Source: Enterobacteriaceae bacterium RIT693 | Lineage (GTDB): Bacteria > Pseudomonadota > Gammaproteobacteria > Enterobacterales > Enterobacteriaceae | Length of the DNA stretch: 64,000 bases | Direction of reading: 5' to 3' | NCBI GenBank assembly: GCA_009668225.1 | Contig: WJYK01000017.1 | Coordinates: 1-64,000, forward strand | Shown: positions 1 to 12,362 of the stretch, in pieces | Numbering within the stretch: position 1 is the first letter of the stretch | How the letters are laid out: every line of letters begins with the position of its first letter | Notes under the pieces: generated by a model | Told to the model about the DNA's origin: nothing | Databases searched by the model: none | Seen by the model: only the letters and a program-made list of their open reading frames with translations | Position numbers and translations under genes: made by a program

Positions 1-168
<168 letters not shown>

Positions 169-182
169 TTAAAAGCGTTGGC

Positions 183-2306
<2,124 letters not shown>

Positions 2307-2390
2307 CTATATCCTGGGACGTTCAAGTTAAGTAACCCAAAGCGGGCAGCTTCATGAAGCGCCCGCTTGGGTAACACTACGAAGGATTTA

Positions 2391-3434
<1,044 letters not shown>

Positions 3435-3455
3435 GAAATATACAGCGATCCGCCG

Positions 3456-3743
3456 TTACCAGGCGAACTGCTGGTCGTGTTTTATCGCTAATCTGACGAA
3501 ATCAGTATAGCTGACACACACAACCCTGGATGAAATTTGAGCAATCAGGCCTCGCGCCTCAACATCTTCTCGCAGAGCGCTGATAGAAATGGGGGCTGAA
3601 AGCAGTAATTCAAGCGCCCGGCTGTTATTCAGCGCGGCAATCACGCCGTCTTCCATCAACAGCAGATCGTCTCCTGGCTGGACATAGCGCAGCATCTCGC
3701 TGATATCACACTGAAAGGGCGACTGACGTAAAGTATGCAGCAT
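3456..3743 (-). CDS. tusB: Sulfurtransferase complex subunit TusB
   Basis: Subunit of the cytoplasmic TusBCD heterohexamer that passes persulfide sulfur from TusA to TusE and so to MnmA for 2-thiouridine at tRNA wobble position 34. The start is set at MLHTLRQSP (3743), giving 95 residues as in E. coli; the frame is open nine codons further upstream, but that would overlap tusC. The C-terminal part SYTDFVRLAIKH is well conserved, while the N-terminal half differs strongly from E. coli. It lies 7 bases after tusC, as the last gene of yheO-tusDCB, and ends just before the str promoter, so read-through into rpsL is possible. Confidence 0.93.
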   Translation of the reverse strand: MLHTLRQSPFQCDISEMLRYVQPGDDLLLMEDGVIAALNNSRALELLLSAPISISALREDVEARGLIAQISSRVVCVSYTDFVRLAIKHDQQFAW

Positions 3744-3750
3744 GGGCACC

Positions 3751-4110
3751 TCAGAAGGTGAGTACGACATCGTACTGGTTTAATTTTTCCCTCAGCGCAT
3801 CTGACGCCAGCACTTCGGCATCGATAACCCAGGATGACTGTTCCGACAGCCCTCTTTCGCTCAATGAGGCCGCACAAAGAAAACACTGCTCGATGTCATA
3901 CAGCGGCAAAACGCGGAAGGTAGCGATGTAATCTCTGGCCAGCACTTTCGCTGGCTGTTGGCCGGGCACCAGCTGCAGTACACCGTCCCCAATAAAAAAC
4001 ACGCCGATATCTTCAGACCATGCTGAGGTCGCCAATAACGCATCCAGCCCCTCCCGGCCGGCAGAACTACCGTGCGGCGCAGAACGGAACACAAAAGCCA
4101 CACGCTTCAT
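3751..4110 (-). CDS. tusC: Sulfurtransferase complex subunit TusC
   Basis: Structural subunit of the TusBCD sulfur relay for tRNA 2-thiouridine. The protein has 119 residues, equal to E. coli, and starts [20 protein letters not shown], typical of the DsrE/DsrF-like fold. TusC lacks the catalytic cysteine found in TusD. Its start shares one base with the tusD stop (4110), so the two genes are probably translationally coupled. Confidence 0.95.
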   Translation of the reverse strand: MKRVAFVFRSAPHGSSAGREGLDALLATSAWSEDIGVFFIGDGVLQLVPGQQPAKVLARDYIATFRVLPLYDIEQCFLCAASLSERGLSEQSSWVIDAEVLASDALREKLNQYDVVLTF

Positions 4111-4496
4111 CAGAATTGCACCATTCTTTCACAGGTGAGCGCCGCTTCCGCCAGCGCCCCCAGCCCACTAAGCGTAAAGCCAGGCTGGAGATTACTCACG
4201 TTCAGTCCCAAAGACTTAGCCTGCTCTTCATCGGTCACGCCGCGGCGCAGCGCAGCGGCCACACAGATGTGCAGCGCAACGCCGTGTTGCGAGCTCAACG
4301 ACCGCCACTCGCGGACCAGATCAACCTCATCGTTTGCCGGCGCGGTCAGCTGATTAGCGTTATAAATCCCCTCGCGGTAGAAAAAAACGCTCTCAAGCGT
4401 ATGGCCTTCTGCCAGAAGCGCCCGGGCAAACAACAGCGCGCTACTCGCCTGCTGAGTACCATAAGCCGGCCCGGTAACCATCAACGCAAAGCGCAT
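4110..4496 (-). CDS. tusD: Sulfurtransferase complex subunit TusD
   Basis: Catalytic subunit of TusBCD: in E. coli Cys78 accepts the persulfide sulfur from TusA. This 128-residue protein has a cysteine at exactly position 78 ([12 protein letters not shown]) and the DsrE-fold N-terminus [16 protein letters not shown]. One-base overlaps with yheO upstream (4496) and tusC downstream (4110) put all four genes on one message. Confidence 0.96.
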   Translation of the reverse strand: MRFALMVTGPAYGTQQASSALLFARALLAEGHTLESVFFYREGIYNANQLTAPANDEVDLVREWRSLSSQHGVALHICVAAALRRGVTDEEQAKSLGLNVSNLQPGFTLSGLGALAEAALTCERMVQF

Positions 4497-5224
4497 TACT
4501 TATCCTGGCCAAGGAAGTCGCCGTTTTTGAACTGGCGAATGTAAAGATAAACGGTGTGCTTGGAAATATTCAGACGGTCGGCCACCTGGTTAATCGCATC
4601 TTTGATATCGAAGATGCCTTTCTCATAGAGGTTAAGGACTATCTGGCGGTTTTTCGCGTTGTTCGACACGTTGCGATCGGCATTCACTTCTTCAATTGTG
4701 AATTCAAGCGTTTGCATCACCAGGTCTTCAACGGAGGAGGCAAAGTTCACCGAGGACGGCACTTCCTGGTCCTGCGTTTCTGGTGGCACAAAGGTCGACA
4801 TAATCTGAGAGAACGGCACGTCGAGGTTCATGTTGATGCACAGTAAACCTATCACGCGCTGGTCACGGTTGCGGATCGCAATGGTCACCGACTTCATCAG
4901 AACGCCGCTTTTCGCGCGGGTAAAATAGCATTTTGATACGCTGCTGTCGGCGCCGGTCATATCGTGCAGCATGCGCAGCGCCAGATCGGTAATTGGCGAG
5001 CCTATTTTTCGCCCGGTATGTTCACCATTAGCGATACGAATGGCTGAACATTTCAGGTCCTGCAAGGAATGCAGAACGATTTCGCAATGGGAGCCAATCA
5101 GCATCGCTAACCCGTCCACAACCGCTTCATAGGATTTTAAGATTTCGAAGTCGGTTTGCTCAAAAGGACGCTGGTCCAGTAAATCGAGTTCACTGGTTTC
5201 GTTGGTTAAAAGCGAATTGGACAT
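4496..5224 (-). CDS. yheO: YheO family PAS/HTH transcriptional regulator
   Basis: A 242-residue protein of the YheO/DauR family: an N-terminal YheO-like PAS domain (about residues 25-140, with [14 protein letters not shown]) and a C-terminal helix-turn-helix (about 195-235, [20 protein letters not shown]). Its E. coli targets and ligand are not established. It is the promoter-proximal gene of yheO-tusDCB and overlaps tusD by one base, so it may affect its own operon. The ATG is preceded by a purine-rich GAGGGTGG about nine bases upstream, immediately after one copy of the dispersed hairpin element (5242-5293), which would therefore lie in the mRNA leader. Confidence 0.9.
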   Translation of the reverse strand: MSNSLLTNETSELDLLDQRPFEQTDFEILKSYEAVVDGLAMLIGSHCEIVLHSLQDLKCSAIRIANGEHTGRKIGSPITDLALRMLHDMTGADSSVSKCYFTRAKSGVLMKSVTIAIRNRDQRVIGLLCINMNLDVPFSQIMSTFVPPETQDQEVPSSVNFASSVEDLVMQTLEFTIEEVNADRNVSNNAKNRQIVLNLYEKGIFDIKDAINQVADRLNISKHTVYLYIRQFKNGDFLGQDK

Positions 5225-5241
5225 GTAAAAATACCACCCTC

Positions 5242-5293
5242 TCAGATTGATGACAAACGCCCGAAAACGGGGTTTTCGGCCGTTTGGGGTAAA
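5242..5293 (-). repeat. Dispersed hairpin element, copy A (yheO leader)
   Basis: On the minus strand it reads TTTACCCC, then a hairpin GGCCGAAAA-loop-TTTTCGGGC, then GTTTGTCATCAATCTGA. It is 52 bases and matches copies at 29686-29738 and 55224-55278, including bases outside the stem (TTTRCCCC and ATCAATCT). Orientation is toward yheO, ending 17 bases before its start codon. Confidence 0.8.
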
Positions 5294-5523
5294 TCAGAAG
5301 ACATCGTCCATTATTGTCATCGGCCCCAAATTGAAGGCAATACCGATAACAGATCTTGTCAGCCATTTACTCTAAAGAGAGCCTGTCACGCTTTGATGGT
5401 GTCAGGGCAGACTCATACTCGGTTGAAACGCTGCCCGCTAAGGTAATACAACGTAAGACGTGCTTTCCAGTCTTTATTCTCCTCATTGCGCGTGGGGGAA
5501 AATAAAGCAAGTCCCAAAAACAA

Positions 5524-5548
5524 AACCGCCGCCCGATGGGCGGCGGTT
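5524..5548 (-). terminator. Rho-independent terminator of fkpA
   Basis: AACCGCCGCCC and GGGCGGCGGTT form an 11-bp GC-rich stem with a three-base loop, 15 bases after the fkpA stop. On the minus strand it is followed by TTTGTTTTT. Confidence 0.9.
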
Positions 5549-5563
5549 CAAACTGCCAGCAAA

Positions 5564-6394
5564 TTACTTGCTTTTTGCTGCGTCAGCCGCTTTGGCATCC
5601 GCTGCTGCTGCAGGTTTAGCGTCAGCTTTTGGCGCCTGTTTAATGTCCAGCAGCTCAACTTCAAACACCAGCGTGGAGTTGGCAGGGATCCCTGGAACGC
5701 CAGTTTTACCGTAAGCCAGCTCTGGTGGAATAACCAGCTTGATTTTGCCGCCTTTCTTGATGTTTTTCAGGCCTTCAGTCCAGCCTGGGATAACGCCATC
5801 AAGACGGAAGGAAAGAGGCTCACCACGGGTGTAAGAGTTATCAAACTCTTTACCGTCGATCAGCGTACCTTTGTAGTTAACAACTACGGTATCGGTATCT
5901 TTAGGCGCATCGCCGGTACCGTCTTTCTCGACTTTATACAGCAGGCCGGTAGAAGACGTTTTTACGCCCTTCTCTTTAGCGAAAGCATCACGGAAAGCTT
6001 TGCCTTTGTCTGCATTCTCTTTTGCGTCTTTTTCCATTTTCTCCTGAGCGGAGGCTTTTACGCGAGTCTCAAACGCCTGCAGAGTTTGCTCGATGTCCTG
6101 ATCGGAAAGTTTGCTCTTATCAGCAAAGGCATCCTGCACGCCCGCGATCAGCTGAGCTTTGTCCAGGGTGATACCCAGTTTCTCTTGCTCTTTCAGGGAG
6201 TTTTCCATGTAACGCCCAAGCGAAGCGCCCAGTGCATAGGCGGCTTTCTGATCGTCGTTCTTAAAGACCGCTTTGCTGTCAGCCTGAGCGGCAGCAGGCG
6301 CATCTTTCGCAGCAGCAGGTGCGGCGAAAGCTGGTGCATTAAGGGCAACGGCCATTGTGGTCGCCAGAAGCGTTACTTTAAATAATGATTTCAT
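5564..6394 (-). CDS. fkpA: Periplasmic FKBP-type peptidyl-prolyl isomerase and chaperone FkpA
   Basis: Periplasmic folding factor: the C-terminal FKBP domain (about residues 150-260, with VVNYKGTLIDGKEFDNSY and GVIPGWTEGL) isomerises X-Pro bonds, and the helical N-terminal domain dimerises and acts as a chaperone. The start is taken at MKSLFKVTLLATTM (6394, 276 residues), which begins a normal Sec signal peptide ending near NAPAFA; the frame is open four codons further upstream. The C-terminal tail is rich in Ala and Lys. Likely under sigma-E control through the site at 6510-6538, as in E. coli. Confidence 0.97.
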   Translation of the reverse strand: MKSLFKVTLLATTMAVALNAPAFAAPAAAKDAPAAAQADSKAVFKNDDQKAAYALGASLGRYMENSLKEQEKLGITLDKAQLIAGVQDAFADKSKLSDQDIEQTLQAFETRVKASAQEKMEKDAKENADKGKAFRDAFAKEKGVKTSSTGLLYKVEKDGTGDAPKDTDTVVVNYKGTLIDGKEFDNSYTRGEPLSFRLDGVIPGWTEGLKNIKKGGKIKLVIPPELAYGKTGVPGIPANSTLVFEVELLDIKQAPKADAKPAAAADAKAADAAKSK

Positions 6395-6509
6395 CCATTT
6401 CTCCAAGGGCCGGGGCCTCTCACCCCAGGTTTTTCAAATAAGCTAAGTGACGTACTATAACGTCGTGAAAGAAATCTACACAATCTCTCAGCGAGTTATC
6501 GAGTCAAAT

Positions 6510-6538
6510 TCAGATTCTTTTTGTTTAAAGAAGTTTCC
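6510..6538 (-). promoter_or_regulatory. Putative sigma-E promoter of fkpA
   Basis: On the minus strand GGAAACTT (6538-6531) and TCTGA (6514-6510) are separated by 16 bases, close to the sigma-E consensus GGAACTT-N16-TCTGA. E. coli fkpA is a known sigma-E gene. The start point would lie about 110 bases ahead of the fkpA start codon. Confidence 0.65.
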
Positions 6539-6626
6539 TTCAAAGTGCTTCCGCGCTGTAAAGCTGAGTCATTTTCAGTAAAATCACCGCATATTGTCCA
6601 TCGCGCAGGCAGAAAGAGGAATCGCC

Positions 6627-6845
6627 ATGCCCCCAAAATCCACCGAACAACGGCTGGAAGATCTCGAGAGTCGTCTCGCCTTTCAGGAGATAACGATTGA
6701 AGAGCTGAATCAGACCGTGACGGCGCACGAACTTGAGATGGTCAAACTTCGCGAGCATTTACGTCTGCTGGTTGAAAAACTAAAGGCGAGCCAACCATCC
6801 ATGGTCGCATCTGAATCTGAAGAAACACCGCCACCGCATTACTGA
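6627..6845 (+). CDS. slyX: SlyX family protein
   Basis: Small cytoplasmic protein of unknown function, 72 residues as in E. coli. Most of it is a predicted coiled coil ([20 protein letters not shown] onward), followed by the conserved tail ETPPPHY. The start at 6627 ([10 protein letters not shown]) has AGAGGA about six bases upstream; an in-frame ATG lies 11 codons earlier but has no comparable site. It is divergent from fkpA and convergent with slyD. Confidence 0.93.
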   Translation: MPPKSTEQRLEDLESRLAFQEITIEELNQTVTAHELEMVKLREHLRLLVEKLKASQPSMVASESEETPPPHY

Positions 6846-6860
6846 ATGACAGGCATAAAA

Positions 6861-6883
6861 AAAGGCGTGTTAAACACGCCTTT
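6861..6883. terminator. Bidirectional terminator between slyX and slyD
   Basis: A perfect 10-bp stem AAAGGCGTGT/ACACGCCTTT with loop TAA, flanked by an A-run on one side and a T-run on the other, so it can end both convergent transcripts. Confidence 0.92.
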
Positions 6884-6898
6884 TTCTTTATACAGCAA

Positions 6899-7477
6899 TT
6901 AGTGGCAGCCACAGCCGCCGTTGCCGCAACCGCCTTTACCGTGGTCATGGTCGTGATCGTGGCCATGACCGCCGCAGCAGCCGTCGTGATCGTGGTCATG
7001 ATGATGATCGTGCTCACCGTGAACGTGGCCGTGGGCCAGTTCTTCTTCGGTCGCTTCGCGGATCGCCACAACTTCAACGTTGAATTTCAGATTCTGACCA
7101 GCCAGCATGTGGTTGCCGTCAACCACAACGTGCTCATCTTCCACTTCGGTAATTTCAACCGGTACCGGCCCCTGATCGGTTTCAGCCATAAAGCGCATGC
7201 CAACCTGCAGCTCGTCAACGCCCATGAAGACGTCTTTCGGTACGCGCTGCACCAGGTTCTCGTCGTACTGACCGTAGGCGTCGTTCGCGCCCACTTCAAC
7301 GTCAAATTTATCGCCAACTTCGTGACCATCCAGCGCTGTTTCCAGGCCAGAAATCAGGGAGCCGTGGCCGTGCAGGTAGTCCAGCGGCGCGCTCACCGGA
7401 GACTCATCGACCAACACACCGTCTTCTGTACGTACCTGATAGGCCAGGCTGACCACCAGGTCTTTTGCTACTTTCAT
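6899..7477 (-). CDS. slyD: FKBP-type peptidyl-prolyl isomerase SlyD, metallochaperone
   Basis: Cytoplasmic proline isomerase and chaperone that also supplies nickel to hydrogenase maturation through a metal-binding tail. The 192-residue protein has the FKBP core with an inserted IF domain (about residues 1-146). The tail from about residue 147 is packed with His, Asp, Gly and Cys (for example HGEHDHHHDHDHDG and ending GCGNGGCGCH). E. coli SlyD is 196 residues. It is also the host factor needed for phiX174 lysis. It lies downstream of yheV behind a terminator, so it probably has its own promoter in 7478-7510. Confidence 0.97.
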   Translation of the reverse strand: MKVAKDLVVSLAYQVRTEDGVLVDESPVSAPLDYLHGHGSLISGLETALDGHEVGDKFDVEVGANDAYGQYDENLVQRVPKDVFMGVDELQVGMRFMAETDQGPVPVEITEVEDEHVVVDGNHMLAGQNLKFNVEVVAIREATEEELAHGHVHGEHDHHHDHDHDGCCGGHGHDHDHDHGKGGCGNGGCGCH

Positions 7478-7509
7478 GATATCTCCTGAACGAGCGTGGG
7501 GAAAAAACT

Positions 7510-7537
7510 GGCGCAGATTGTAACGGAAATCTGCGCC
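7510..7537 (-). terminator. Terminator between yheV and slyD
   Basis: A perfect 10-bp inverted repeat GGCGCAGATT/AATCTGCGCC with an eight-base loop; on the minus strand it is followed by AGTTTTTT. It lies 38 bases after the yheV stop. Confidence 0.8.
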
Positions 7538-7575
7538 GCTGTACCCTCTAGCTTAAAAAAAGCTGACTCATGCCG

Positions 7576-7776
7576 CTAGTCGGGATGAAAAATCCCTATC
7601 ACTTGCTCCTGTTCGCGAACGTGCTCGCGAACCTGCTTATCAGCTTCTCGCATCTGATGGCCACACTTCACACACTCAACGATATCAACGTTGTTCTCGC
7701 GCCACAGAGCAAGCGAGTCCTTCGCCTGGCACTTGGGGCAAACCGCTCCGGCAATAAATCGTTTACGCACTGACAT
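7576..7776 (-). CDS. yheV: YheV family putative zinc ribbon protein
   Basis: A 66-residue protein of unknown function, matching E. coli YheV in length and end (EQVIGIFHPD). Two Cys pairs, CPKC (residues 13-16) and CVKC (about 35-38), form a likely zinc ribbon. The start is set at MSVRKRFIAGA (7776); three further in-frame codons begin at 7785. It lies downstream of kefG-kefB but behind a strong hairpin, so its transcription may be separate. Confidence 0.92.
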   Translation of the reverse strand: MSVRKRFIAGAVCPKCQAKDSLALWRENNVDIVECVKCGHQMREADKQVREHVREQEQVIGIFHPD

Positions 7777-7796
7777 TGGCTTCACCTGATGTTCTG

Positions 7797-7832
7797 AAAA
7801 AGAGGGAAAAAGCGTGGTTTTTCCCTCTTTTT
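7797..7832. terminator. Symmetric terminator between kefB and yheV
   Basis: The 10-bp stem GAGGGAAAAA/TTTTTCCCTC with loop GCGTGG is flanked by A-run and T-run, so it can act on either strand. On the minus strand it lies about 100 bases after the kefB stop. Confidence 0.8.
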
Positions 7833-7843
7833 GGTTATCTGGC

Positions 7844-7865
7844 GAAAATCAATAAATTGATTTTC
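7844..7865. repeat. 22-base AT-rich perfect inverted repeat
   Basis: GAAAATCAAT-AA-ATTGATTTTC, a 10-bp perfect inverted repeat between kefB and yheV, separate from the adjacent terminator. Function unknown. Confidence 0.6.
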
Positions 7866-7931
7866 CTGGTTTATTTCTTGCTTCCGCCGATCAAATCTCT
7901 ATCGTAGGTATTTCTTCAACGGGCTGGCTTA

Positions 7932-9737
7932 CTATTCAAATTCATCCCAACCATCAAGCTGGCGGCGCTCTTGCTGCATTTCACGTTCAAAAATTTCCTC
8001 CAGCTCGCGCCGAGCCTCACGCACCCTGGAAATCTGTGCGGTGTCGGTATGAATCGGCATTAACTCCCTGAGCATGCTCATATCCAGGCGGCGGAAGTGT
8101 AACTGCGCACGGTGCGCCTGATGCGGATGCATTCCCAACGTGAGCAGAGCCTTACGGCCAAGCTCAAGCGCGCTGGAGAAGGTTTCACGCGAGAACAGTT
8201 TAACGCCTGCCTGCAGCAGTTCATGGGCTTCAACGCGCCCGCGAGCGCGTGCCAGAATGGCAAGATGTGGAAAGTGTTGTTGACAGAGATGCACAATCCG
8301 CAGGGTATCTTCCGGCTCATTGCAGGTGATAACAATAGATTTCGCCGCTTCTGCACCGGCTGAACGCAACAGTTCTACCTCCGTAGCGTCACCGTAATAC
8401 ACCTTATAACCGTACTTTCTCATCAGGCTCACGGCACTGATATCTCGCTCAAGTACGGTAATACGCATTTTATTTGCCATTAACAAACGGCCAATAACCT
8501 GGCCAAAACGCCCAAACCCGACAATGATGACCTGCGGATGATCATCCTCTACATAAGGCGCTTCATCCGTCTCTTCCCCGGAGTTAAAACGCCTTGCCAG
8601 TATCGCATCTACGCCTTTCATCAATAGCGGCGTGGTCATCATCGAGAGCGTGACCGTCACCAGCAGCAACGGCATTTGCTCACCCTGGAAAAGCTTCTGT
8701 GAAGCCGCGGCGGAAAACAGCACAAAAGCAAACTCGCCCCCCTGGCTTAACACCCCGGCGAACTGCAATCTTTCAGAGCTACGCAGGCCATAGACACGCG
8801 ACAGGCCATACAAAATTGTGGCCTTCACCGCGACCAGTGCAACGACGCTTACCGCAATCCATAACAGATGCGTAAACAACACGCCCAGGTTTAGCGCCAT
8901 GCCGACCGAAATAAAGAACAGTCCCAGCAGCAGCCCTTTGAACGGATCGATCGCTATTTCAAGCTCATGGCGATATTCACTTTCCGCCAGCAGCACGCCG
9001 GCCAGAAACGTCCCCAGCGCCATAGAGAAACCGAGCGCGTCCATAAATAACGCCGAACCAAGCACCAGCAGCAGCGCCGCAGCGGTAAACACTTCACGCA
9101 CGCCGGAGCCGGCAATAAAACGGAACACTGGACGCAGAAGGTAGCGGCCCCCCAGCAGCATGCCGATAAACGCCAGCGCCTTCAGGCCAACCTTAATCCA
9201 GTCGGTATGATCGTCCCCGTTACCCGCCAACAGCGGCACCAACGCCAACGCAGGGATCACCGCCAGGTCCTGGAACAGTAGCACTGAAAAACCTAACTGC
9301 CCGGACTCGCTGCGGTTCATGCTTTTGTCGCGCATCAGCTGCAGCGCCATTGCCGTCGACGACATCGCAAGGCCGATGCCGCCTACCACAGCCGCCTGCC
9401 AGGAGAAATCCGTCAGCATCAGCAGGCCAGCCAGCACCATGGCACTCAAAATCACCTGTGCGGCACCCACACCAAAAATTGAGCGCCTCAGTTGCCAGAG
9501 CTTCGACGGATTCAGCTCAAGGCCAATGATAAACATCAGGAACACAACGCCAAGCTCGGAGAAGTGCAGAATTTCATCGACGTCGCTGATAAAACCTAAG
9601 CCCCAGGGCCCAATGGCTATCCCGGCCAGCAGATACCCCAACACCGCGCCAATCCCCAGGCGTGCGGCGATAGGGACCGCGACGACGGCCGCAAAGAGGA
9701 ACAGCACCCCCGCTAACAGTAAATCAGACCCTTCCAT
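7932..9737 (-). CDS. kefB: Glutathione-regulated K+/H+ antiporter KefB
   Basis: Inner-membrane CPA2-family antiporter that lets K+ out and acidifies the cytoplasm when electrophiles form glutathione adducts; glutathione itself keeps it shut. It is 601 residues, equal to E. coli, counting from [16 protein letters not shown] (9737). The N-terminal two thirds hold about 12 membrane segments. From about residue 400 an RCK/KTN domain carries the nucleotide-binding motif [13 protein letters not shown]. The start shares one base with the kefG stop (TGATG), so the ancillary subunit and the channel are coupled. Confidence 0.97.
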   Translation of the reverse strand: MEGSDLLLAGVLFLFAAVVAVPIAARLGIGAVLGYLLAGIAIGPWGLGFISDVDEILHFSELGVVFLMFIIGLELNPSKLWQLRRSIFGVGAAQVILSAMVLAGLLMLTDFSWQAAVVGGIGLAMSSTAMALQLMRDKSMNRSESGQLGFSVLLFQDLAVIPALALVPLLAGNGDDHTDWIKVGLKALAFIGMLLGGRYLLRPVFRFIAGSGVREVFTAAALLLVLGSALFMDALGFSMALGTFLAGVLLAESEYRHELEIAIDPFKGLLLGLFFISVGMALNLGVLFTHLLWIAVSVVALVAVKATILYGLSRVYGLRSSERLQFAGVLSQGGEFAFVLFSAAASQKLFQGEQMPLLLVTVTLSMMTTPLLMKGVDAILARRFNSGEETDEAPYVEDDHPQVIIVGFGRFGQVIGRLLMANKMRITVLERDISAVSLMRKYGYKVYYGDATEVELLRSAGAEAAKSIVITCNEPEDTLRIVHLCQQHFPHLAILARARGRVEAHELLQAGVKLFSRETFSSALELGRKALLTLGMHPHQAHRAQLHFRRLDMSMLRELMPIHTDTAQISRVREARRELEEIFEREMQQERRQLDGWDEFE

Positions 9738-10291
9738 CAGCGGCCTCCCGTTGGCAATGGATTCGCCAGCCACTCACCATAGGCCTTCGCGTGGCTTTCC
9801 AGCTCTTGCTTAGACTGCCGGCGAGCCCAATAAACAATAATCGGCATCATCCAGTGCATCTTGCACATCGCCGCCGTAAGCTCAAAGGGACGTAAAATTT
9901 CACTCAGCGGGAAGCGGTTATAGCCGTCATAGCGATAGGCACCTTCCGGCTCGCCGGTGGTTATCACGCTGCGCCAGTACTTTCCCGCCAGCGCATTGCC
10001 TCCAACGCCGCTGGCAAAATCACGGCTCAAAACGCGATCCATCCACTCTTTCAGCAACGCTGGGCAACTGTAGGTATAGAGAGGGTGCTGAAAAACAATG
10101 ACATCGTGCTCCAGCAGCAATGACTGTTCATGATAAATATCGATAAAAAAATCGGGATAGTGTGCATAGAGATCGTGCACGGTTACATTTTCAAGCTGCA
10201 GAGCCGGCTGAAGCAAAACCCGGTTAGCCACCGAGTCCTGGGATTCCGGATGGGCATACAGCAGCAAAACTTTCGGCGGCTGCGACATCAT
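9737..10291 (-). CDS. kefG: KefB ancillary quinone oxidoreductase KefG
   Basis: Soluble flavodoxin-fold subunit of the NQO1/KefF type, needed for full KefB activity. It is 184 residues counting from [15 protein letters not shown] (10291), equal to E. coli. Motifs include [13 protein letters not shown] and the segment [21 protein letters not shown] lies directly upstream; the second ATG of the pair (10288) has the better spacing, so the true protein may be one residue shorter. First gene of kefG-kefB. Confidence 0.95.
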   Translation of the reverse strand: MMSQPPKVLLLYAHPESQDSVANRVLLQPALQLENVTVHDLYAHYPDFFIDIYHEQSLLLEHDVIVFQHPLYTYSCPALLKEWMDRVLSRDFASGVGGNALAGKYWRSVITTGEPEGAYRYDGYNRFPLSEILRPFELTAAMCKMHWMMPIIVYWARRQSKQELESHAKAYGEWLANPLPTGGR

Positions 10292-10412
10292 TACCCTCCA
10301 GGGCGTCGTCATAGTCATTATTTTGGGCTACCATGCAGCCCGACCTGTTGCCCAGGCGACATGTTAACGAATTACAATGACAATTTAACATACTCTGAAC
10401 ATACGGCGCTTT

Positions 10413-12317
10413 ATGATTGTTTTCTCCTCGTTACAAATTCGTCGCGGCACTCGCGTTCTGCTGGATAACGCCACCGCCACCATCAACCCAGGGCAAAAAG
10501 TCGGCCTGGTGGGTAAAAACGGCTGTGGAAAATCCACGCTGCTGGCGTTACTGAAAAACGAGATAAGCGCCGACGGCGGTAGCGCAAGCTTCCCCGGCAA
10601 CTGGCAGCTTGCCTGGGTTAATCAGGAAACGCCCGCGCTGGCCATGCCTGCGATAGAGTATGTCATCGACGGCGATCGTGAATTCCGTAAGCTGGAAGCC
10701 GAACTCAACGCGGCAAACGCACGTAACGACGGCCACGCTATCGCCCTGGTTCACGGCAAATTGGATGCGGTAGATGCCTGGACCATTCGCTCCCGCGCTT
10801 CCAGCCTGCTCCACGGCTTGGGCTTCAGCAATGAACAGCTGGAACGCCCGGTAAGCGATTTCTCGGGCGGCTGGCGCATGCGTCTTAACCTCGCACAGGC
10901 GCTGATTTGCCGTTCGGATCTGCTGTTGCTTGATGAACCGACCAACCACCTCGATTTGGATGCTGTCATTTGGCTGGAGCGCTGGCTGAAAAGCTACCAG
11001 GGCACGCTGATCCTTATCTCTCACGACCGCGATTTCCTCGATCCGGTGGTCGATAAAATTATCCATATCGAACAGCAGAATATGTTCGAGTACACCGGCA
11101 ACTACTCTTCGTTCGAGATCCAGCGCGCCACTCGCCTGTCCCAGCAGCAGTCGATGTACGAAAGCCAGCAGCAAAAAGTGGCCCACCTGCAAAGCTTTAT
11201 CGACCGCTTCAAGGCAAAAGCCTCTAAAGCCAAGCAGGCGCAAAGCCGCGTGAAGATGCTGGAACGCATGGAGCTGATTGCCCCGGCGCACGTCGATAAC
11301 CCATTCCACTTCAGCTTCCGGGCGCCAGAAAACCTGCCAAACCCGCTGCTGCGGATGGAAAAAGTCAGCGCCGGCTACGGCGAGCGCGTGATCCTGAACT
11401 CCATCAAGCTGAATCTGGTTCCCGGCTCACGTATTGGCCTTTTGGGGCGCAACGGCGCGGGTAAATCCACGTTAATCAAACTGCTGGCCGGTGAATTAGA
11501 GCCGCTGCAGGGTGACATTGGCCTCGCCAAAGGCATCAAGCTCGGCTACTTCGCCCAGCATCAGCTGGAATACCTGCGTGCCGACGAATCGCCGCTCCAG
11601 CATCTGGCTCGCATTGCCCCACGCGAGCTGGAACAGCAATTGCGTGACTACCTGGGCGGCTTTGGTTTCCAGGGCGATAAAGTCACGGAGCAAACGGCGC
11701 GTTTTTCCGGCGGCGAAAAAGCCAGGCTGGTACTGGCGCTGGTCGTCTGGCAGCGCCCTAACCTGCTGCTGCTCGATGAACCGACTAACCACCTTGACCT
11801 CGACATGCGCCAGGCACTTACCGAAGCGTTAATCGACTTCGAAGGGGCGCTGGTTGTCGTTTCGCACGACCGTCACCTGCTGCGTTCCACGACGGACGAT
11901 CTCTATCTGGTGCACGATGGCAAAGTTGAGGCCTTCGACGGCGACCTTGAGGATTACCAGCAATGGCTGAGCGACCTGCAAAAGCAGGAAAACCAGCCTG
12001 CAGACACAGCGAAGGATAACGCCAATAGCGCGCAGGCCCGTAAGGACCAGAAGCGCCGTGAGGCCGAGCTTCGCACGCAAACTCAGCCGCTGCGCAAGCA
12101 AATCACCCAGCTCGAAAAGCAGATGGAAAAGCTAAACGCCCAGCTTGCCGGGGTAGAAGAGAAGCTGGCGGACAGCGCCATTTATGACCAGAGCCGTAAG
12201 GCCGAGATGAACGAATGCCTGCAAACGCAGGTAAAAGTGAAGTCGGCGCTGGAAGCGTGTGAGATGGAATGGCTGGACGCTCAGGAACAGCTTGAACAGA
12301 TGCTGCAGAGCGATTAA
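10413..12317 (+). CDS. yheS: ABC-F family ATPase YheS
   Basis: Soluble protein with two ABC ATPase domains and no membrane segment, 634 residues (E. coli 637). ABC-F proteins act on the ribosome; in E. coli YheS is linked to relief of certain nascent-chain stalls, but its normal role is not settled. Walker A motifs are GKNGCGKST (near residue 34) and GRNGAGKST (near 346). Both domains carry an FSGG signature and LLLDEPTNHLDLD. The linker between them (about 230-290) is charged and helical, and the C-terminal 100 residues form a coiled coil (REAELRTQTQPLRKQITQLE). It is divergent from kefG. Confidence 0.96.
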   Translation: MIVFSSLQIRRGTRVLLDNATATINPGQKVGLVGKNGCGKSTLLALLKNEISADGGSASFPGNWQLAWVNQETPALAMPAIEYVIDGDREFRKLEAELNAANARNDGHAIALVHGKLDAVDAWTIRSRASSLLHGLGFSNEQLERPVSDFSGGWRMRLNLAQALICRSDLLLLDEPTNHLDLDAVIWLERWLKSYQGTLILISHDRDFLDPVVDKIIHIEQQNMFEYTGNYSSFEIQRATRLSQQQSMYESQQQKVAHLQSFIDRFKAKASKAKQAQSRVKMLERMELIAPAHVDNPFHFSFRAPENLPNPLLRMEKVSAGYGERVILNSIKLNLVPGSRIGLLGRNGAGKSTLIKLLAGELEPLQGDIGLAKGIKLGYFAQHQLEYLRADESPLQHLARIAPRELEQQLRDYLGGFGFQGDKVTEQTARFSGGEKARLVLALVVWQRPNLLLLDEPTNHLDLDMRQALTEALIDFEGALVVVSHDRHLLRSTTDDLYLVHDGKVEAFDGDLEDYQQWLSDLQKQENQPADTAKDNANSAQARKDQKRREAELRTQTQPLRKQITQLEKQMEKLNAQLAGVEEKLADSAIYDQSRKAEMNECLQTQVKVKSALEACEMEWLDAQEQLEQMLQSD

Positions 12318-12333
12318 ACGCTTAGCGTTAAGC

Positions 12334-12356
12334 CCCTCTCCCCGACAGGGAGAGGG
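12334..12356. terminator. Terminator between yheS and the LysE-type gene
   Basis: CCCTCTCCC-CGACA-GGGAGAGGG, a perfect 9-bp stem followed by TTTT, between two convergent genes. The same CCCTCTCCC/GGGAGAGGG arms occur at 22808-22830 and in the 27208-27340 repeat, so it may be a repeat copy that now serves as a terminator. Confidence 0.75.
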
Positions 12357-12362
12357 TTTTCA

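Larger units (their letters stand above)
5225..5563. other. Intergenic region yheO-fkpA (339 bases)
   Basis: No gene seen. It holds the promoter and leader region of yheO, one copy of the dispersed hairpin element next to the yheO start, and the fkpA terminator at its far end. The middle part (about 5300-5520) shows no feature that I can support. Confidence 0.6.

Noticed and set aside
6899..7060. Apparent tandem repeat (CGTGGTCATG-like units) at the slyD 3' end
   Set aside because: It is the codons of the His/Asp/Gly metal-binding tail of SlyD, not a separate repeat.
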